Counted from the first letter of the stretch, positions 15,061-22,209 are shown. The stretch is DNA of 22,209 bases from Erysipelotrichaceae bacterium UBA6182 (GCA_002422065.1 DITO01000098.1:508-22716), one strand, 5' to 3'. Notes: generated from the sequence alone by a model not told the origin. Made by a program: numbers and translations.

Positions 15061-15921
15061 ATGAGAATAGCTTGGATCGGTTTAGGATTAATGGGATCAC
15101 GCATGGTTCAACACTTAACACGCTTTCATGAAGTTCATGTTTATAATCGCACAAAATCAAAAAGTGAAGCTTTAAAAGACTTGGTTCATGTGCATCAAAG
15201 TATATCATCATGTGTTAAAGATTCAGAAATCGTAATTATGATGCTTTCAACCCCAGATGTTGTAAAGGATGTCTTTACTAAGCAAGTGCTTCCTAATATT
15301 AATGAAGGAACAATTATTATTGATATGTCAACCAATCTTCCAAGTTTAACCAAAGAGCTTTATGATTTAGCAAAAGCTTCTCAATGTCACTGGATAGACG
15401 CCCCTGTAAGTGGTGGACTTAATGGAGCTCAAAACGCAACCTTATCTATTATGGTGGGTGGTGATGAGGTTATCGTTAAAGATAGAATGGCACTCCTTGA
15501 ACTTATGGGCTCAAAAGTGATTTATTGTGGCCCAAGTGGACATGGTCAACACACAAAAATGGCCAATCAAATTAGTGTGGCAACTAACTTAGCGGGACTT
15601 CTTGAATCCATGGAATATGCTAAACACACTCAGTTAAATCTTAATGATGTTTTGACTTTATTAAACCAAGGAGCAGCAAGTTCATGGCAATCCATTCATA
15701 ATGGTCCTTTATATCTTCAAGAAGATTTAAATCCTGGTTTTATATTCACACATTTCTTAAAAGATCTTCGATGTGTGATGCATGAAGCAAACTTAAGAAA
15801 CATACATTTACCTGTAGTTGAAAAAATAACTTCAATGGTTGAGTCCATCATTAACGATGAAAATGAAAATCTATCTACCCTCGCACTGGTTGAATATTAT
15901 AACCAACATCAACCTAAATAA
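15061..15921 (+). CDS. 3-hydroxyisobutyrate dehydrogenase-like NAD(P)-dependent oxidoreductase
   Basis: A 286-residue beta-hydroxyacid dehydrogenase and the only plus-strand gene. The Rossmann loop IGLGLMGSRM is at residues 6-15, the substrate-binding DAPVSGG at 113-119, and the catalytic Lys at 166 in HTKMANQ with Asn169. The C-terminal all-helical domain contains LLNQGAASSW and FTHFLKDLR. Family members oxidise 3-hydroxyisobutyrate or reduce tartronate semialdehyde or succinic semialdehyde; the substrate cannot be assigned. I chose the ATG at 15061 because GGAG lies six bases upstream; an ATG four codons earlier overlaps that site. The stop is 5 bp from the convergent hemW stop, and its terminator seems to lie inside hemW. 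Confidence 0.88.
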   Translation: MRIAWIGLGLMGSRMVQHLTRFHEVHVYNRTKSKSEALKDLVHVHQSISSCVKDSEIVIMMLSTPDVVKDVFTKQVLPNINEGTIIIDMSTNLPSLTKELYDLAKASQCHWIDAPVSGGLNGAQNATLSIMVGGDEVIVKDRMALLELMGSKVIYCGPSGHGQHTKMANQISVATNLAGLLESMEYAKHTQLNLNDVLTLLNQGAASSWQSIHNGPLYLQEDLNPGFIFTHFLKDLRCVMHEANLRNIHLPVVEKITSMVESIINDENENLSTLALVEYYNQHQPK

Positions 15922-15926
15922 ACATC

Positions 15927-17030
15927 TTACTCATCAAATGCTTGCATAATAGTTACGATAATATCATGTAGAAATAATCGACCTGAAGCAGTGGACTGTA
16001 AACCTTCTTCATTGAGTATAACCCAACCTTGCTGTTGGGTTTTTTCTAATGCCTTTTCTACTTTATTTCTAATATCACTACCATGATTGATATGATTCCA
16101 TGAAACGATTTGATTAAGTCGTAGTCCCATCATGAGTTTTTCGATAACTTGATCATACTCAGATAATTGAATATCCTCTTGAATTAGTTTCTCATTCAAA
16201 GTGTAATGATGAATGTTCTTTGTATTAGTCCAACGACGGTTATTGACCTTTGATGCTGCCCCAGGGCCAAGTCCAATGAAGTTTGCATATTTCCAATATG
16301 ATAAATTATGTTTTGAATAATGTTTATTCTTAGTAAATGAACTTACTTCATAGTGTTCATATCCCGCTTGAGTAAGTGTCCTAATAGCACATTCATACAT
16401 TTGTCCTTCAAGTTCATTATCTACAGGTTGAATCTTTTGTCGTCCAAAGGCAGTATTAGGTTCTATTGTTAAGGCATAAAGTGATAAATGTGTAGGATTT
16501 AGTGTTAATACATCATGCATTGAAACTTCAAACTCTTCAATTGATTGAGTCGGTAATCCATACATTAGATCATAAGATATGTCATTAATTCCACACTCAT
16601 GTGCCCATGCTGTTACTTTTTTGACATCTTCAAATGAATGATGACGAGTGATAATTTCAAGTAGTCGAGGTTGGGTCGCTTGTACACCCATACTTAAGCG
16701 ATTCACCCCATACTTTGCAAGTAACGACATTTTCTCAAATGTCATATCTTCAGGATTTATTTCAACTGACCATTCTTGTATAATTGGCCATTTTTGCGCA
16801 ATGCTTTGACACAATAATTCTAATTGATTAAGTGATAAAGCACTTGGTGTCCCACCTCCAATATAGAGGGTTTTTATACTTATTGAGTCAACATGATTAA
16901 TATCCTCAATGAGTCGTTCTACAACCTTGTCTGCTAATTGTGGTTGATAACGAGACTTTACAAAATCACAGTAAGCACAAATGTGCGTACAAAAAGGAAT
17001 ATGAATATAGATATGTTCAACGTGACTCAT
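15927..17030 (-). CDS. hemW: HemW-like radical SAM protein (coproporphyrinogen III oxidase homologue)
   Basis: A 367-residue radical SAM protein. The 4Fe-4S motif CxxxCxxC is at C14, C18 and C21 in HIPFCTHICAYCDF, and the extra phenylalanine context is that of HemN/HemW. YIGGGTPSAL and the conserved VEINPEDMT follow. Proteins of this size linked to lepA are HemW, now viewed as heme chaperones rather than coproporphyrinogen dehydrogenases. The ATG at 17030 starts just before the conserved segment and overlaps the MazG-like gene by 14 nt; no strong Shine-Dalgarno is seen. A TTG at 17051 would add seven residues. lepA-hemW linkage is common in Bacillota. The 3' end carries an antisense terminator. 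Confidence 0.92.
   Translation of the reverse strand: MSHVEHIYIHIPFCTHICAYCDFVKSRYQPQLADKVVERLIEDINHVDSISIKTLYIGGGTPSALSLNQLELLCQSIAQKWPIIQEWSVEINPEDMTFEKMSLLAKYGVNRLSMGVQATQPRLLEIITRHHSFEDVKKVTAWAHECGINDISYDLMYGLPTQSIEEFEVSMHDVLTLNPTHLSLYALTIEPNTAFGRQKIQPVDNELEGQMYECAIRTLTQAGYEHYEVSSFTKNKHYSKHNLSYWKYANFIGLGPGAASKVNNRRWTNTKNIHHYTLNEKLIQEDIQLSEYDQVIEKLMMGLRLNQIVSWNHINHGSDIRNKVEKALEKTQQQGWVILNEEGLQSTASGRLFLHDIIVTIMQAFDE
16021..16045 (+). terminator. plus-strand intrinsic terminator embedded in hemW
   Basis: ACCCAAC (16021-16027) and GTTGGGT (16034-16040) form a perfect 7-bp stem around a 6-nt loop, followed by a run of six T (16040-16045). It lies 100 bp past the stop of the plus-strand dehydrogenase, inside the hemW coding region. 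This is the first good terminator for that gene. Confidence 0.75.
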
Positions 17031-17295
17031 ATTTTTCAACCACACGATCAAGTTTTTCTTTAAGAGCAGAGGCTAAATCAATATGATTGTCATGAAGAAT
17101 TGAAAAACATACAAACATCACATCCATGAGTTCATCTTGAATTCCTTGCGAGTTATTATGTTCTATCTCATGTTTTAATTCTTCAACTTCATCACTTAAA
17201 TAAGACATCATGGTCTCATTGGTATCAATCATATCCCAACCTAAACGATGTCTAACTTGATTGACAAGTTGTATTACATCTTCAATTTTTTCCAT
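17017..17295 (-). CDS. MazG-like nucleotide pyrophosphohydrolase
   Basis: A 92-residue all-alpha protein of the MazG/dUTPase superfamily. The metal-binding pattern is visible: DEVEELKHEI (about residues 35-44) followed by DELMDVMF (about 54-61), that is EExxE and later ExxD. Such small proteins hydrolyse NTPs or dNTPs to the monophosphate and pyrophosphate, often as house-cleaning enzymes; the substrate here is unknown. A perfect AGGAGG lies 6 nt before the ATG. It sits between lepA and hemW, overlapping hemW by 14 nt, and follows a hairpin at the lepA stop. Confidence 0.8.
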   Translation of the reverse strand: MEKIEDVIQLVNQVRHRLGWDMIDTNETMMSYLSDEVEELKHEIEHNNSQGIQDELMDVMFVCFSILHDNHIDLASALKEKLDRVVEKYESR

Positions 17296-17311
17296 ACATT
17301 CCTCCTAAAGA

Positions 17312-17335
17312 AATAAGCAACCAAAGTTGCTTATT
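17312..17335 (-). terminator. 10-bp hairpin at the lepA stop codon, partial terminator
   Basis: AATAAGCAAC (17312-17321) and GTTGCTTATT (17326-17335) form a perfect 10-bp stem with a 4-nt loop. The 5' part of the RNA stem contains the lepA stop codon. The downstream UUUCUUU is an interrupted U-run, so termination is probably partial, with readthrough into the MazG-like gene 17 nt later. Confidence 0.6.
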
Positions 17336-19130
17336 CGTCCATGGATAAAACAGCCATAAATGCTTCTTGAGGAATTTCAACATTCCCCACTTGCTTCATC
17401 CGTTTCTTACCTTCTTTTTGTTTTTCTAATAGTTTCTTCTTACGAGAAATATCTCCCCCATAACATTTAGCTAATACGTTCTTACGAAGTGCTTTGATAT
17501 CACTACGAGCTATAACTTTATTACCAATACTTGCTTGTACTGGAATTTCAAATTGTTGGCGCGGAATCAACTCTTTTAATTTCTCAACAATAATCTTTCC
17601 ACGACCATAAGCAAAGTCGCGATGAACTATAACTGATAATGCATCCACAACTTCTGTATTTAAAAGAATATCCATCTTTACAAGTTTAGACTCAACATAA
17701 CCAATAAATTCATAATCAAAGGATGCATACCCTCTTGAAATGGATTTTAATCGATCAAAGAAGTCATAAACAATTTCTGCTAAAGGAATTTGATAAATAA
17801 GTTGACGACGTAAATCATCAATAACAACTAAATCAATGTAGATTCCACGTTTCTTATGACATAAATCCATAAGTGCCCCAACATATTCATTAGGTACCAT
17901 TATGGTTGCCTTAACAAACGGTTCTTCAATACGACCAATCCTTTGAACTGGAGGTAAGAAACTAGGGTTATCAACAATGATCATTGATCCATCCGTAAGA
18001 TAGACATGATAAACCACTGAAGGAGCTGTAGCAATGAGAGGAATCCTATATTCACGCTCAATACGCTCTTGAACAACATCCATATGAAGTAGACCTAAGA
18101 AACCACATCGAAAACCAAAGCCTAATGCAACCGATGTTTCTGCTTCAAATTTTAGAGCAGCATCATTTAAGTTTAATTTATCAAGAGCATCACGTAAATC
18201 GTTATATTTTGAAGTGTCTGTAGGATATAGCCCACAGAATACCATCGAATTTAATTCTCTATAACCTTGAAGAGGCTCAAGTGTTGGACGATGAACATGG
18301 GTGATGGTATCCCCTACACGAACATCTTTAATTGACTTGACCCCTGCAGCAACCCAACCAACTTCTCCAGCTACAAGTTCATTCTTCTTAACTTCTTTAG
18401 GTGTACGAATACCACACTCTACAACTTCGTATTCAGCACCCGTTGCAATGTAGAGAATCTTATCCCCAATCTTAAGTGATCCATCAACAATACGAATATA
18501 TGCAATAATACCTCTATAAGGATCAAAGATTGAATCAAAAACTAACGCTTTTAAAGGCTTATTTATATCTCCACGAGGTGCAGGTACTTTTTTAATAATA
18601 GCTTCTAAGACATCTTCAATATTTAAGCCATTTTTTGCGGAAATAAGTGGTGCATCACTGGCTTGTAAACCAATCGTATTTTCAATCGCTTCAATCACTC
18701 GTTGAGGATCTGCACTTGGTAAATCAACCTTATTAATGACAGGAATTATTTCTAAATCATTGTCTAATGCAAGATAAACGTTAGCAAGTGTTTGTGCTTC
18801 AATCCCTTGAGCCGCATCCACAACCAACACTGCACCTTCACATGCCGCTAAAGAGCGTGAGACTTCGTAGGTAAAGTCAACATGGCCTGGGGTATCAATA
18901 AGGTGTAAAGTATATATTTCACCGTCACGGGCTTTATATTGAAGTTGAACAGCATTAAGTTTAATTGTAATTCCACGTTCACGCTCTAAATCTAGAGAAT
19001 CTAAGATTTGATGTTGCATATCACGCATTGCGACGGTATGCGTCAATTCTAGTATGCGATCAGCTAAAGTCGACTTGCCATGGTCAATATGAGCGATAAT
19101 GGAAAAATTACGGATTCGAGACTGATCCAT
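17331..19130 (-). CDS. lepA: elongation factor 4 (LepA), ribosome-associated GTPase
   Basis: A 599-residue translational GTPase acting on 70S ribosomes or assembly. The G1 loop AHIDHGKST is at residues 13-21, G2 in ERGITIK, G3 in DTPGHVDF, G4 in NKVD and G5 in SAKNG. The LepA-specific C-terminal domain follows with FGFRCGFLGLLHMDVVQER and ends KRMKQVGNVEIPQEAFMAVL. Length is standard. The start at MDQSRIRNFSIIAHIDHG matches the family; AAGGAG lies 10 nt upstream inside pdxT, which it overlaps by 23 nt. Linkage to hemW is conserved; linkage to pdxT is unusual. Confidence 0.98.
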   Translation of the reverse strand: MDQSRIRNFSIIAHIDHGKSTLADRILELTHTVAMRDMQHQILDSLDLERERGITIKLNAVQLQYKARDGEIYTLHLIDTPGHVDFTYEVSRSLAACEGAVLVVDAAQGIEAQTLANVYLALDNDLEIIPVINKVDLPSADPQRVIEAIENTIGLQASDAPLISAKNGLNIEDVLEAIIKKVPAPRGDINKPLKALVFDSIFDPYRGIIAYIRIVDGSLKIGDKILYIATGAEYEVVECGIRTPKEVKKNELVAGEVGWVAAGVKSIKDVRVGDTITHVHRPTLEPLQGYRELNSMVFCGLYPTDTSKYNDLRDALDKLNLNDAALKFEAETSVALGFGFRCGFLGLLHMDVVQERIEREYRIPLIATAPSVVYHVYLTDGSMIIVDNPSFLPPVQRIGRIEEPFVKATIMVPNEYVGALMDLCHKKRGIYIDLVVIDDLRRQLIYQIPLAEIVYDFFDRLKSISRGYASFDYEFIGYVESKLVKMDILLNTEVVDALSVIVHRDFAYGRGKIIVEKLKELIPRQQFEIPVQASIGNKVIARSDIKALRKNVLAKCYGGDISRKKKLLEKQKEGKKRMKQVGNVEIPQEAFMAVLSMDE

Positions 19131-19713
19131 GTGGTTGACTCTCCTTCTTTATCATTGTATCTATAAAGTATTGATGGATAACATCAATACCACTTAATTC
19201 AGGATGAAATGCTAAAGCTAAACAATGATTTTGCTGTGCGACGACAATATGATTATCAACAACACATAAAACTTCAACATCGTCTCCTACTTCTTCAATG
19301 TATGGAGCACGAATAAATACAAGTTCAATCGGTGTTTCACTTATTTTTTTGATAGAAGCCATGGTTGAAAATGAATCAAGTTGGCGACCATATGCATTAC
19401 GTTTTACACGAATGTCCATAACACCCAGTGTTTGTACGGGTTGGTTAGAAATTTCTTTTGACAATAAAATCAATCCAGCACATGTACCCATGACAGGACA
19501 TCCTTCATTGATTTTATGTGTAATGGCTTCAAACAAGCCATTTTCTTTCATTTGCTTTGCCATAGCAGTACTTTCTCCACCAGGCAAGATTAATCCATCA
19601 ATAACCTCTAAATCTGATACCTTCTTAATGAGTTTTCCTTGAACATTTAGTCGTTTTAATACATCCATGTGTTCAAAGAATGCACCTTGAATGGCTAATA
19701 CACCAATAATCAT
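19108..19713 (-). CDS. pdxT: pyridoxal 5'-phosphate synthase glutaminase subunit
   Basis: A 201-residue class I glutamine amidotransferase that supplies ammonia to PdxS. The catalytic triad is clear: Cys78 in GTCAGLILL, His170 and Glu172 in AFHPEL. The PdxT-typical LPGGEST is at residues 43-49. The start overlaps the pdxS stop by one base (TAATG), with GAGGG as Shine-Dalgarno. A short C-terminal extension after the HPEL helix (KKESQPHGSVSNP) runs into lepA, so the last 23 nt are shared. Confidence 0.96.
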   Translation of the reverse strand: MIIGVLAIQGAFFEHMDVLKRLNVQGKLIKKVSDLEVIDGLILPGGESTAMAKQMKENGLFEAITHKINEGCPVMGTCAGLILLSKEISNQPVQTLGVMDIRVKRNAYGRQLDSFSTMASIKKISETPIELVFIRAPYIEEVGDDVEVLCVVDNHIVVAQQNHCLALAFHPELSGIDVIHQYFIDTMIKKESQPHGSVSNP

Positions 19714-20591
19714 TAATACCCTCGATCTGCCATCTTGTCTTCTTCTTTAACAGAATAAACATTGATGCCAACCATCGGTTCACCTAAATCTTCACTGACT
19801 TCCGCAAGAATTATTGGATCATTGAAGTGTGTTACAGCTTTAACAATCGCAGCAGCACGTTTTCTTGGATCACCTGACTTGAAAATACCAGATCCTACAA
19901 AGACACCATCACAACCAAGTTGCATCATTAATGCAGCATCTGCAGGAGTTGCGACTCCCCCAGCTGCAAAATTAACGACTGGAAGTTTTCCATGTTCATG
20001 AACATACTCAAGTAAATGAAGTGGCACTTGAAGTTCTTTTGCTGCATGAAATAATTCAGATTTTTCTAAACTTTTTACACGACGAATTTCAGAAGTCATT
20101 AAACGCATATGTTTAACCGCTTCAACAACATCACCAGTACCTGGTTCCCCTTTAGTACGAATCATTGATGCACCTTCACTAATACGACGAAGCGCTTCAG
20201 AAAGATTCTTAGCACCACATACAAATGGAACTTTAAATAGAGTTTTATCAATGTGATATGTTGGATCAGCTGGAGTTAACACTTCTGATTCATCAATGTA
20301 GTCAACTTCTAAGGCTTCAAGGATTTGTGCCTCGACAAAATGGCCTATTCTTACTTTAGCCATAACAGGGATGGTGACTGCAGCTTGAATCTCCTTAATC
20401 ATTTTAGGATCTGAAGCGCGTGCTACACCACCATCTTTGCGAATATCTGCAGGAACACGCTCAAGAGCCATAACAGCACAAGCTCCTGCTTCTTGAGCAA
20501 TGAGTGCTTCTTGTGCGCTTGTGACATCCATAATAACGCCACCTTTTAGCATTTGAGCTAAGTTTTTATTTAATTCATATTGTTTGTTCAT
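19713..20591 (-). CDS. pdxS: pyridoxal 5'-phosphate synthase lyase subunit
   Basis: A 292-residue TIM-barrel synthase that condenses ribose 5-phosphate, glyceraldehyde 3-phosphate and ammonia into PLP, as a dodecamer with PdxT. Catalytic residues are present: D22 in IMDVTSAQEA, Lys79 in MAKVRIGHF (first Schiff base) and Lys147 in RTKGEPGTGD. The phosphate-binding FVGSGIF is near the C-terminus. GAGGTACTT precedes the ATG and an extended -10 promoter lies just upstream. No MocR-type PdxR regulator is seen nearby. The gene is the first of the pdxS-pdxT-lepA run. Confidence 0.98.
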   Translation of the reverse strand: MNKQYELNKNLAQMLKGGVIMDVTSAQEALIAQEAGACAVMALERVPADIRKDGGVARASDPKMIKEIQAAVTIPVMAKVRIGHFVEAQILEALEVDYIDESEVLTPADPTYHIDKTLFKVPFVCGAKNLSEALRRISEGASMIRTKGEPGTGDVVEAVKHMRLMTSEIRRVKSLEKSELFHAAKELQVPLHLLEYVHEHGKLPVVNFAAGGVATPADAALMMQLGCDGVFVGSGIFKSGDPRKRAAAIVKAVTHFNDPIILAEVSEDLGEPMVGINVYSVKEEDKMADRGY

Positions 20592-20613
20592 AAGTACCTC
20601 GTTTATCGTTCTT

Positions 20614-20622
20614 ATTATATCA
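20614..20622 (-). promoter_or_regulatory. extended -10 promoter of pdxST-lepA
   Basis: Minus strand TGATATAAT is a perfect extended -10. The hexamer 17 nt upstream, CTATAT, is a poor -35. The start would be near 20607, giving a short leader of about 15 nt with GAGG. It follows the terminator at 20651-20673. Confidence 0.6.
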
Positions 20623-20650
20623 AAAAAGTAACCAACATATAGTAAAACAC

Positions 20651-20673
20651 AAAAAAAGTGGAAATTCCACTTT
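20651..20673 (-). terminator. terminator of the LytTR/membrane-protein operon
   Basis: AAAGTGGAA (20655-20663) and TTCCACTTT (20665-20673) are a perfect inverted repeat. In minus-strand RNA the stem is followed by seven U residues (20651-20657, partly in the stem). It overlaps the stop codon of the membrane-protein gene. Confidence 0.8.
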
Positions 20674-21079
20674 ATTCGTCGATTGGATCTTTAATTAGAT
20701 AAGATTCCCCTCGTATTTCAATGACATAGTATTTGATTTCTACTCCTTCTTCTTCAACGATGATGAAACCCTTAAGTTCAGCATCATCAATTGAGCGACT
20801 ATATGCTGTATAATGGTCACTTTCAGCTTGTTGAGGAGATAAGACTTTTAAACTATTAAAGTTGTTGATGGCTGGTCCATTGACTGGTTGGTTTTGTAAA
20901 GCAAATGAAAGGAGTAAAACAAAACCTAATGGAGAAGCATATCGAAGTAATAGTTTTCGAGAAGCTTGAGGATTTTGCTTAACAATATCTTTGAACTTCC
21001 ACTGATAGTACAGTGAAAATGCAAATCGTAGTGCAATGATTAGCGCGATAATCCATAATGCATAGGTCACATAAATCAT
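20672..21079 (-). CDS. small membrane protein paired with a LytTR regulator, unknown
   Basis: A 135-residue protein. A strong hydrophobic helix (residues 4-24) is followed by a basic stretch (28-46, Lys and Arg rich) and a second, shorter hydrophobic segment (50-62). The remaining 70 residues form a polar domain ending YYVIEIRGESYLIKDPIDE. By the positive-inside rule the loop would be cytoplasmic and the C-terminal domain outside. I do not recognise the family. It starts within the stop of the LytTR gene (TAATG), with GAGAGGG in that gene's last codons, and is followed by a strong terminator. This layout recalls streptococcal LytTR systems, where a membrane protein inhibits its partner regulator. 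Confidence 0.7.
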   Translation of the reverse strand: MIYVTYALWIIALIIALRFAFSLYYQWKFKDIVKQNPQASRKLLLRYASPLGFVLLLSFALQNQPVNGPAINNFNSLKVLSPQQAESDHYTAYSRSIDDAELKGFIIVEEEGVEIKYYVIEIRGESYLIKDPIDE

Positions 21080-21579
21080 TAGAATTCCCTCTCTTTCATG
21101 TATGCTTTAAATGTCTTTAAATATGAGCGATTAACATCAGTATAAGAACCATTAGTTAAATGAAGTCTTAATTTAGCATTAAAACTTGATGAAACAGCTT
21201 CAATGTGTTGAGCATTCACAATCATTGATTTACTGATTCGAACAAATCCATGATCAGCAAGCATTGTCTCAAGTTCGAAAAGCTTTTGATCAAATCTTAC
21301 TTCTTTTCCTTTATAAATCGTAAGTACGATATTTCCAAAGGATTCAATCATTTGAATATCTTCACTAAATATGCGAACGTTTCCAAGAGAAGTTTTACCT
21401 TGTAGAATTAAACCTTTTTCTTCATTCGCTTTAAGTAATCTTGTTGCATCATTCAATGTTAAATCAACCAAAGAAATTTGTTGAAGTGATTCATTCACAA
21501 TAACATGTTGTGAAGGAATTGTAGTCAGTACTTTAAATTGAGTCAGCAAGCGCTGTTTAAGTGTTGTGTTTTGGCTCAT
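21079..21579 (-). CDS. LytTR-domain DNA-binding regulator without receiver domain
   Basis: A 166-residue protein. The C-terminal LytTR DNA-binding domain (about residues 60-160) is recognised by the IESFGNIVLTIY strand region, the FVRISKSMIVN motif and the NGSYTDVNRSYLKTFKAYM ending. The first 55 residues form a short alpha/beta region, too small to be a response-regulator receiver, and carry no phosphoacceptor motif. I chose the ATG at 21579 (MSQNTTLK) with AAGGA close upstream; an ATG nine codons earlier (21606) has AAAGG only one base away, so neither site is ideal. It follows fmt by 81 nt and overlaps a small membrane-protein gene by one base, suggesting a two-gene regulatory unit. Confidence 0.85.
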   Translation of the reverse strand: MSQNTTLKQRLLTQFKVLTTIPSQHVIVNESLQQISLVDLTLNDATRLLKANEEKGLILQGKTSLGNVRIFSEDIQMIESFGNIVLTIYKGKEVRFDQKLFELETMLADHGFVRISKSMIVNAQHIEAVSSSFNAKLRLHLTNGSYTDVNRSYLKTFKAYMKEREF

Positions 21580-21640
21580 ACTTCCTTGGTGATCACACCA
21601 TACCATACCTTTCTAATTATTGTTCAAGTCTATGCTAAGT

Positions 21641-21657
21641 TGCATGATTTATGCAAT
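21641..21657. repeat. inverted repeat TTGCAT-N5-ATGCAA upstream of the LytTR gene
   Basis: A perfect 6-bp inverted repeat with a 5-bp spacer in the gap between fmt and the LytTR gene. No U-run follows on either strand, so it is not a convincing terminator. It is not the direct-repeat type usually bound by LytTR proteins. An operator is possible. Confidence 0.35.
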
Positions 21658-21660
21658 AAA

Positions 21661-22209
21661 TTACTTAAATTGCTTTAAAACAAACTGTGACAAATAAGAA
21701 ATGTCATCTTTTACAGGATACATTTTTCTTCCTTCTACTTGTATATGAGTCACAATAACATCATTTGTTAATGTACTTATATGCATCCCAGCGGTATCTA
21801 CTTTTGTGATAGTTCCTGCATTATGTGTAGACTGCTGCTCACTTAATTGTGATCCAAATAGTTTAAATCGTTTAGAGTCAAGAAGTGTATGCCCAACAGG
21901 CCATGTTACTAATCCTCGAATGTGATTATGAATAACCAATGCTGAGCGATTGAATGTTATATGCTCATCTTCAGGTTGAATATTATACCCAAAGGTTGCC
22001 TCTTCATTCTTTTGTGACCAAGGTATAATCTTATGATCTAATACATTGATCAGTTGCTCACTACACAACTCTTGTGCACACACAATTAGTTTATCATGAA
22101 GTGAGGATGCTGTATCTTCAAGTGTTATTTTTACAGATTTTTGTGCAAATACTTCGCCAGCATCCATTGCTTTGATCATTCTCATTAAACTTATCCCTGT
22201 TTCTTCTTC
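21661..22209 (-). CDS. fmt: methionyl-tRNA formyltransferase, C-terminal part
   Basis: The last 182 codons of a gene that runs off the right edge. The visible part opens with TGISLMRMIKAMDAGEVFAQ, the conserved end of the Fmt catalytic domain (usually TGVS..xMxxxMDxGD). It continues through HNHIRGLVTWPVGHTLL, the Fmt form of the NxIRAxxPWPGA motif, into the C-terminal OB-fold domain that binds initiator tRNA. Fmt formylates Met-tRNA-fMet for translation initiation. Asp-to-Glu in MDAGE and the loss of Pro and Ala in the PWPGA motif are mild divergences. No terminator follows the stop. Confidence 0.93.
   Translation of the reverse strand, partial: EEETGISLMRMIKAMDAGEVFAQKSVKITLEDTASSLHDKLIVCAQELCSEQLINVLDHKIIPWSQKNEEATFGYNIQPEDEHITFNRSALVIHNHIRGLVTWPVGHTLLDSKRFKLFGSQLSEQQSTHNAGTITKVDTAGMHISTLTNDVIVTHIQVEGRKMYPVKDDISYLSQFVLKQFK

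Noticed and set aside
15026..15211. Minus-strand open frame opposite the start of the dehydrogenase gene
   Set aside because: Overlaps the rpsO promoter and the dehydrogenase coding region; no coding features.
19298..20001. Plus-strand open frames opposite pdxT and pdxS
   Set aside because: Antisense to strongly conserved enzymes; no ribosome-binding sites.
20195..20215. GAAGCGCTTC within pdxS, resembling a cre core
   Set aside because: Lies deep in coding sequence with poor flanks and follows normal codon usage.

Overview
The window looks like core chromosome of a low-GC Bacillota (Firmicutes). Gene content and order recall Bacillus subtilis neighbourhoods, but proteins are divergent and several slots are filled by unfamiliar small proteins. 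A compact Erysipelotrichia-type genome (for example Erysipelothrix) fits, but that is inference from style only. There is no mobile element, CRISPR array, tRNA or rRNA, and no gene-free stretch above about 125 bp. All genes but one are on the minus strand, so transcription runs mostly from high to low coordinates.

Region by region, in the direction of transcription. (1) 22209-20600: the 3' part of fmt, then a LytTR-type regulator overlapping by one base with a small membrane protein, ended by a strong terminator. (2) 20622-15927: pdxS and pdxT (pyridoxal phosphate synthase), lepA overlapping pdxT, a hairpin at the lepA stop, then a MazG-like pyrophosphatase and hemW. (3) 15061-15921, plus strand: a 3-hydroxyisobutyrate-dehydrogenase-like enzyme, convergent with hemW and apparently terminated inside hemW. 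(4) 15040-12390: rpsO with a promoter, a structured leader and a UUCG-type terminator, then pnp. (5) 12360-5575: a long tight run pepV, trmB, M42 aminopeptidase, lipoprotein, a low-complexity protein with repeated short motifs, murC, small membrane protein and GNAT acetyltransferase, ended by a terminator. (6) 5520-2323: a ytxG-like gene, a coiled-coil gene, ccpA and tyrS, driven by a near-consensus promoter with a cre-like box just upstream. (7) 2316-1: a terminator hairpin that appears to contain the next promoter, then a lipoprotein, a MurJ/YtgP-type flippase and the start of an RsuA-type pseudouridine synthase.

The murC - ytxG - (ytxH slot) - ccpA - tyrS order and the trmB - M42 peptidase - murC linkage match what I recall of the B. 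subtilis ytx/ytp region, which supports calling the LacI-type regulator CcpA. Themes are translation (fmt, lepA, rpsO, tyrS, trmB, rsuA, pnp), cell envelope (murC, flippase, two lipoproteins), peptide turnover and catabolite control. The least understood parts are the LytTR/membrane pair, the motif-repeat protein with its lipoprotein neighbour beside murC, and the dense layering of hairpins, promoters and stop codons in very short intergenic gaps.
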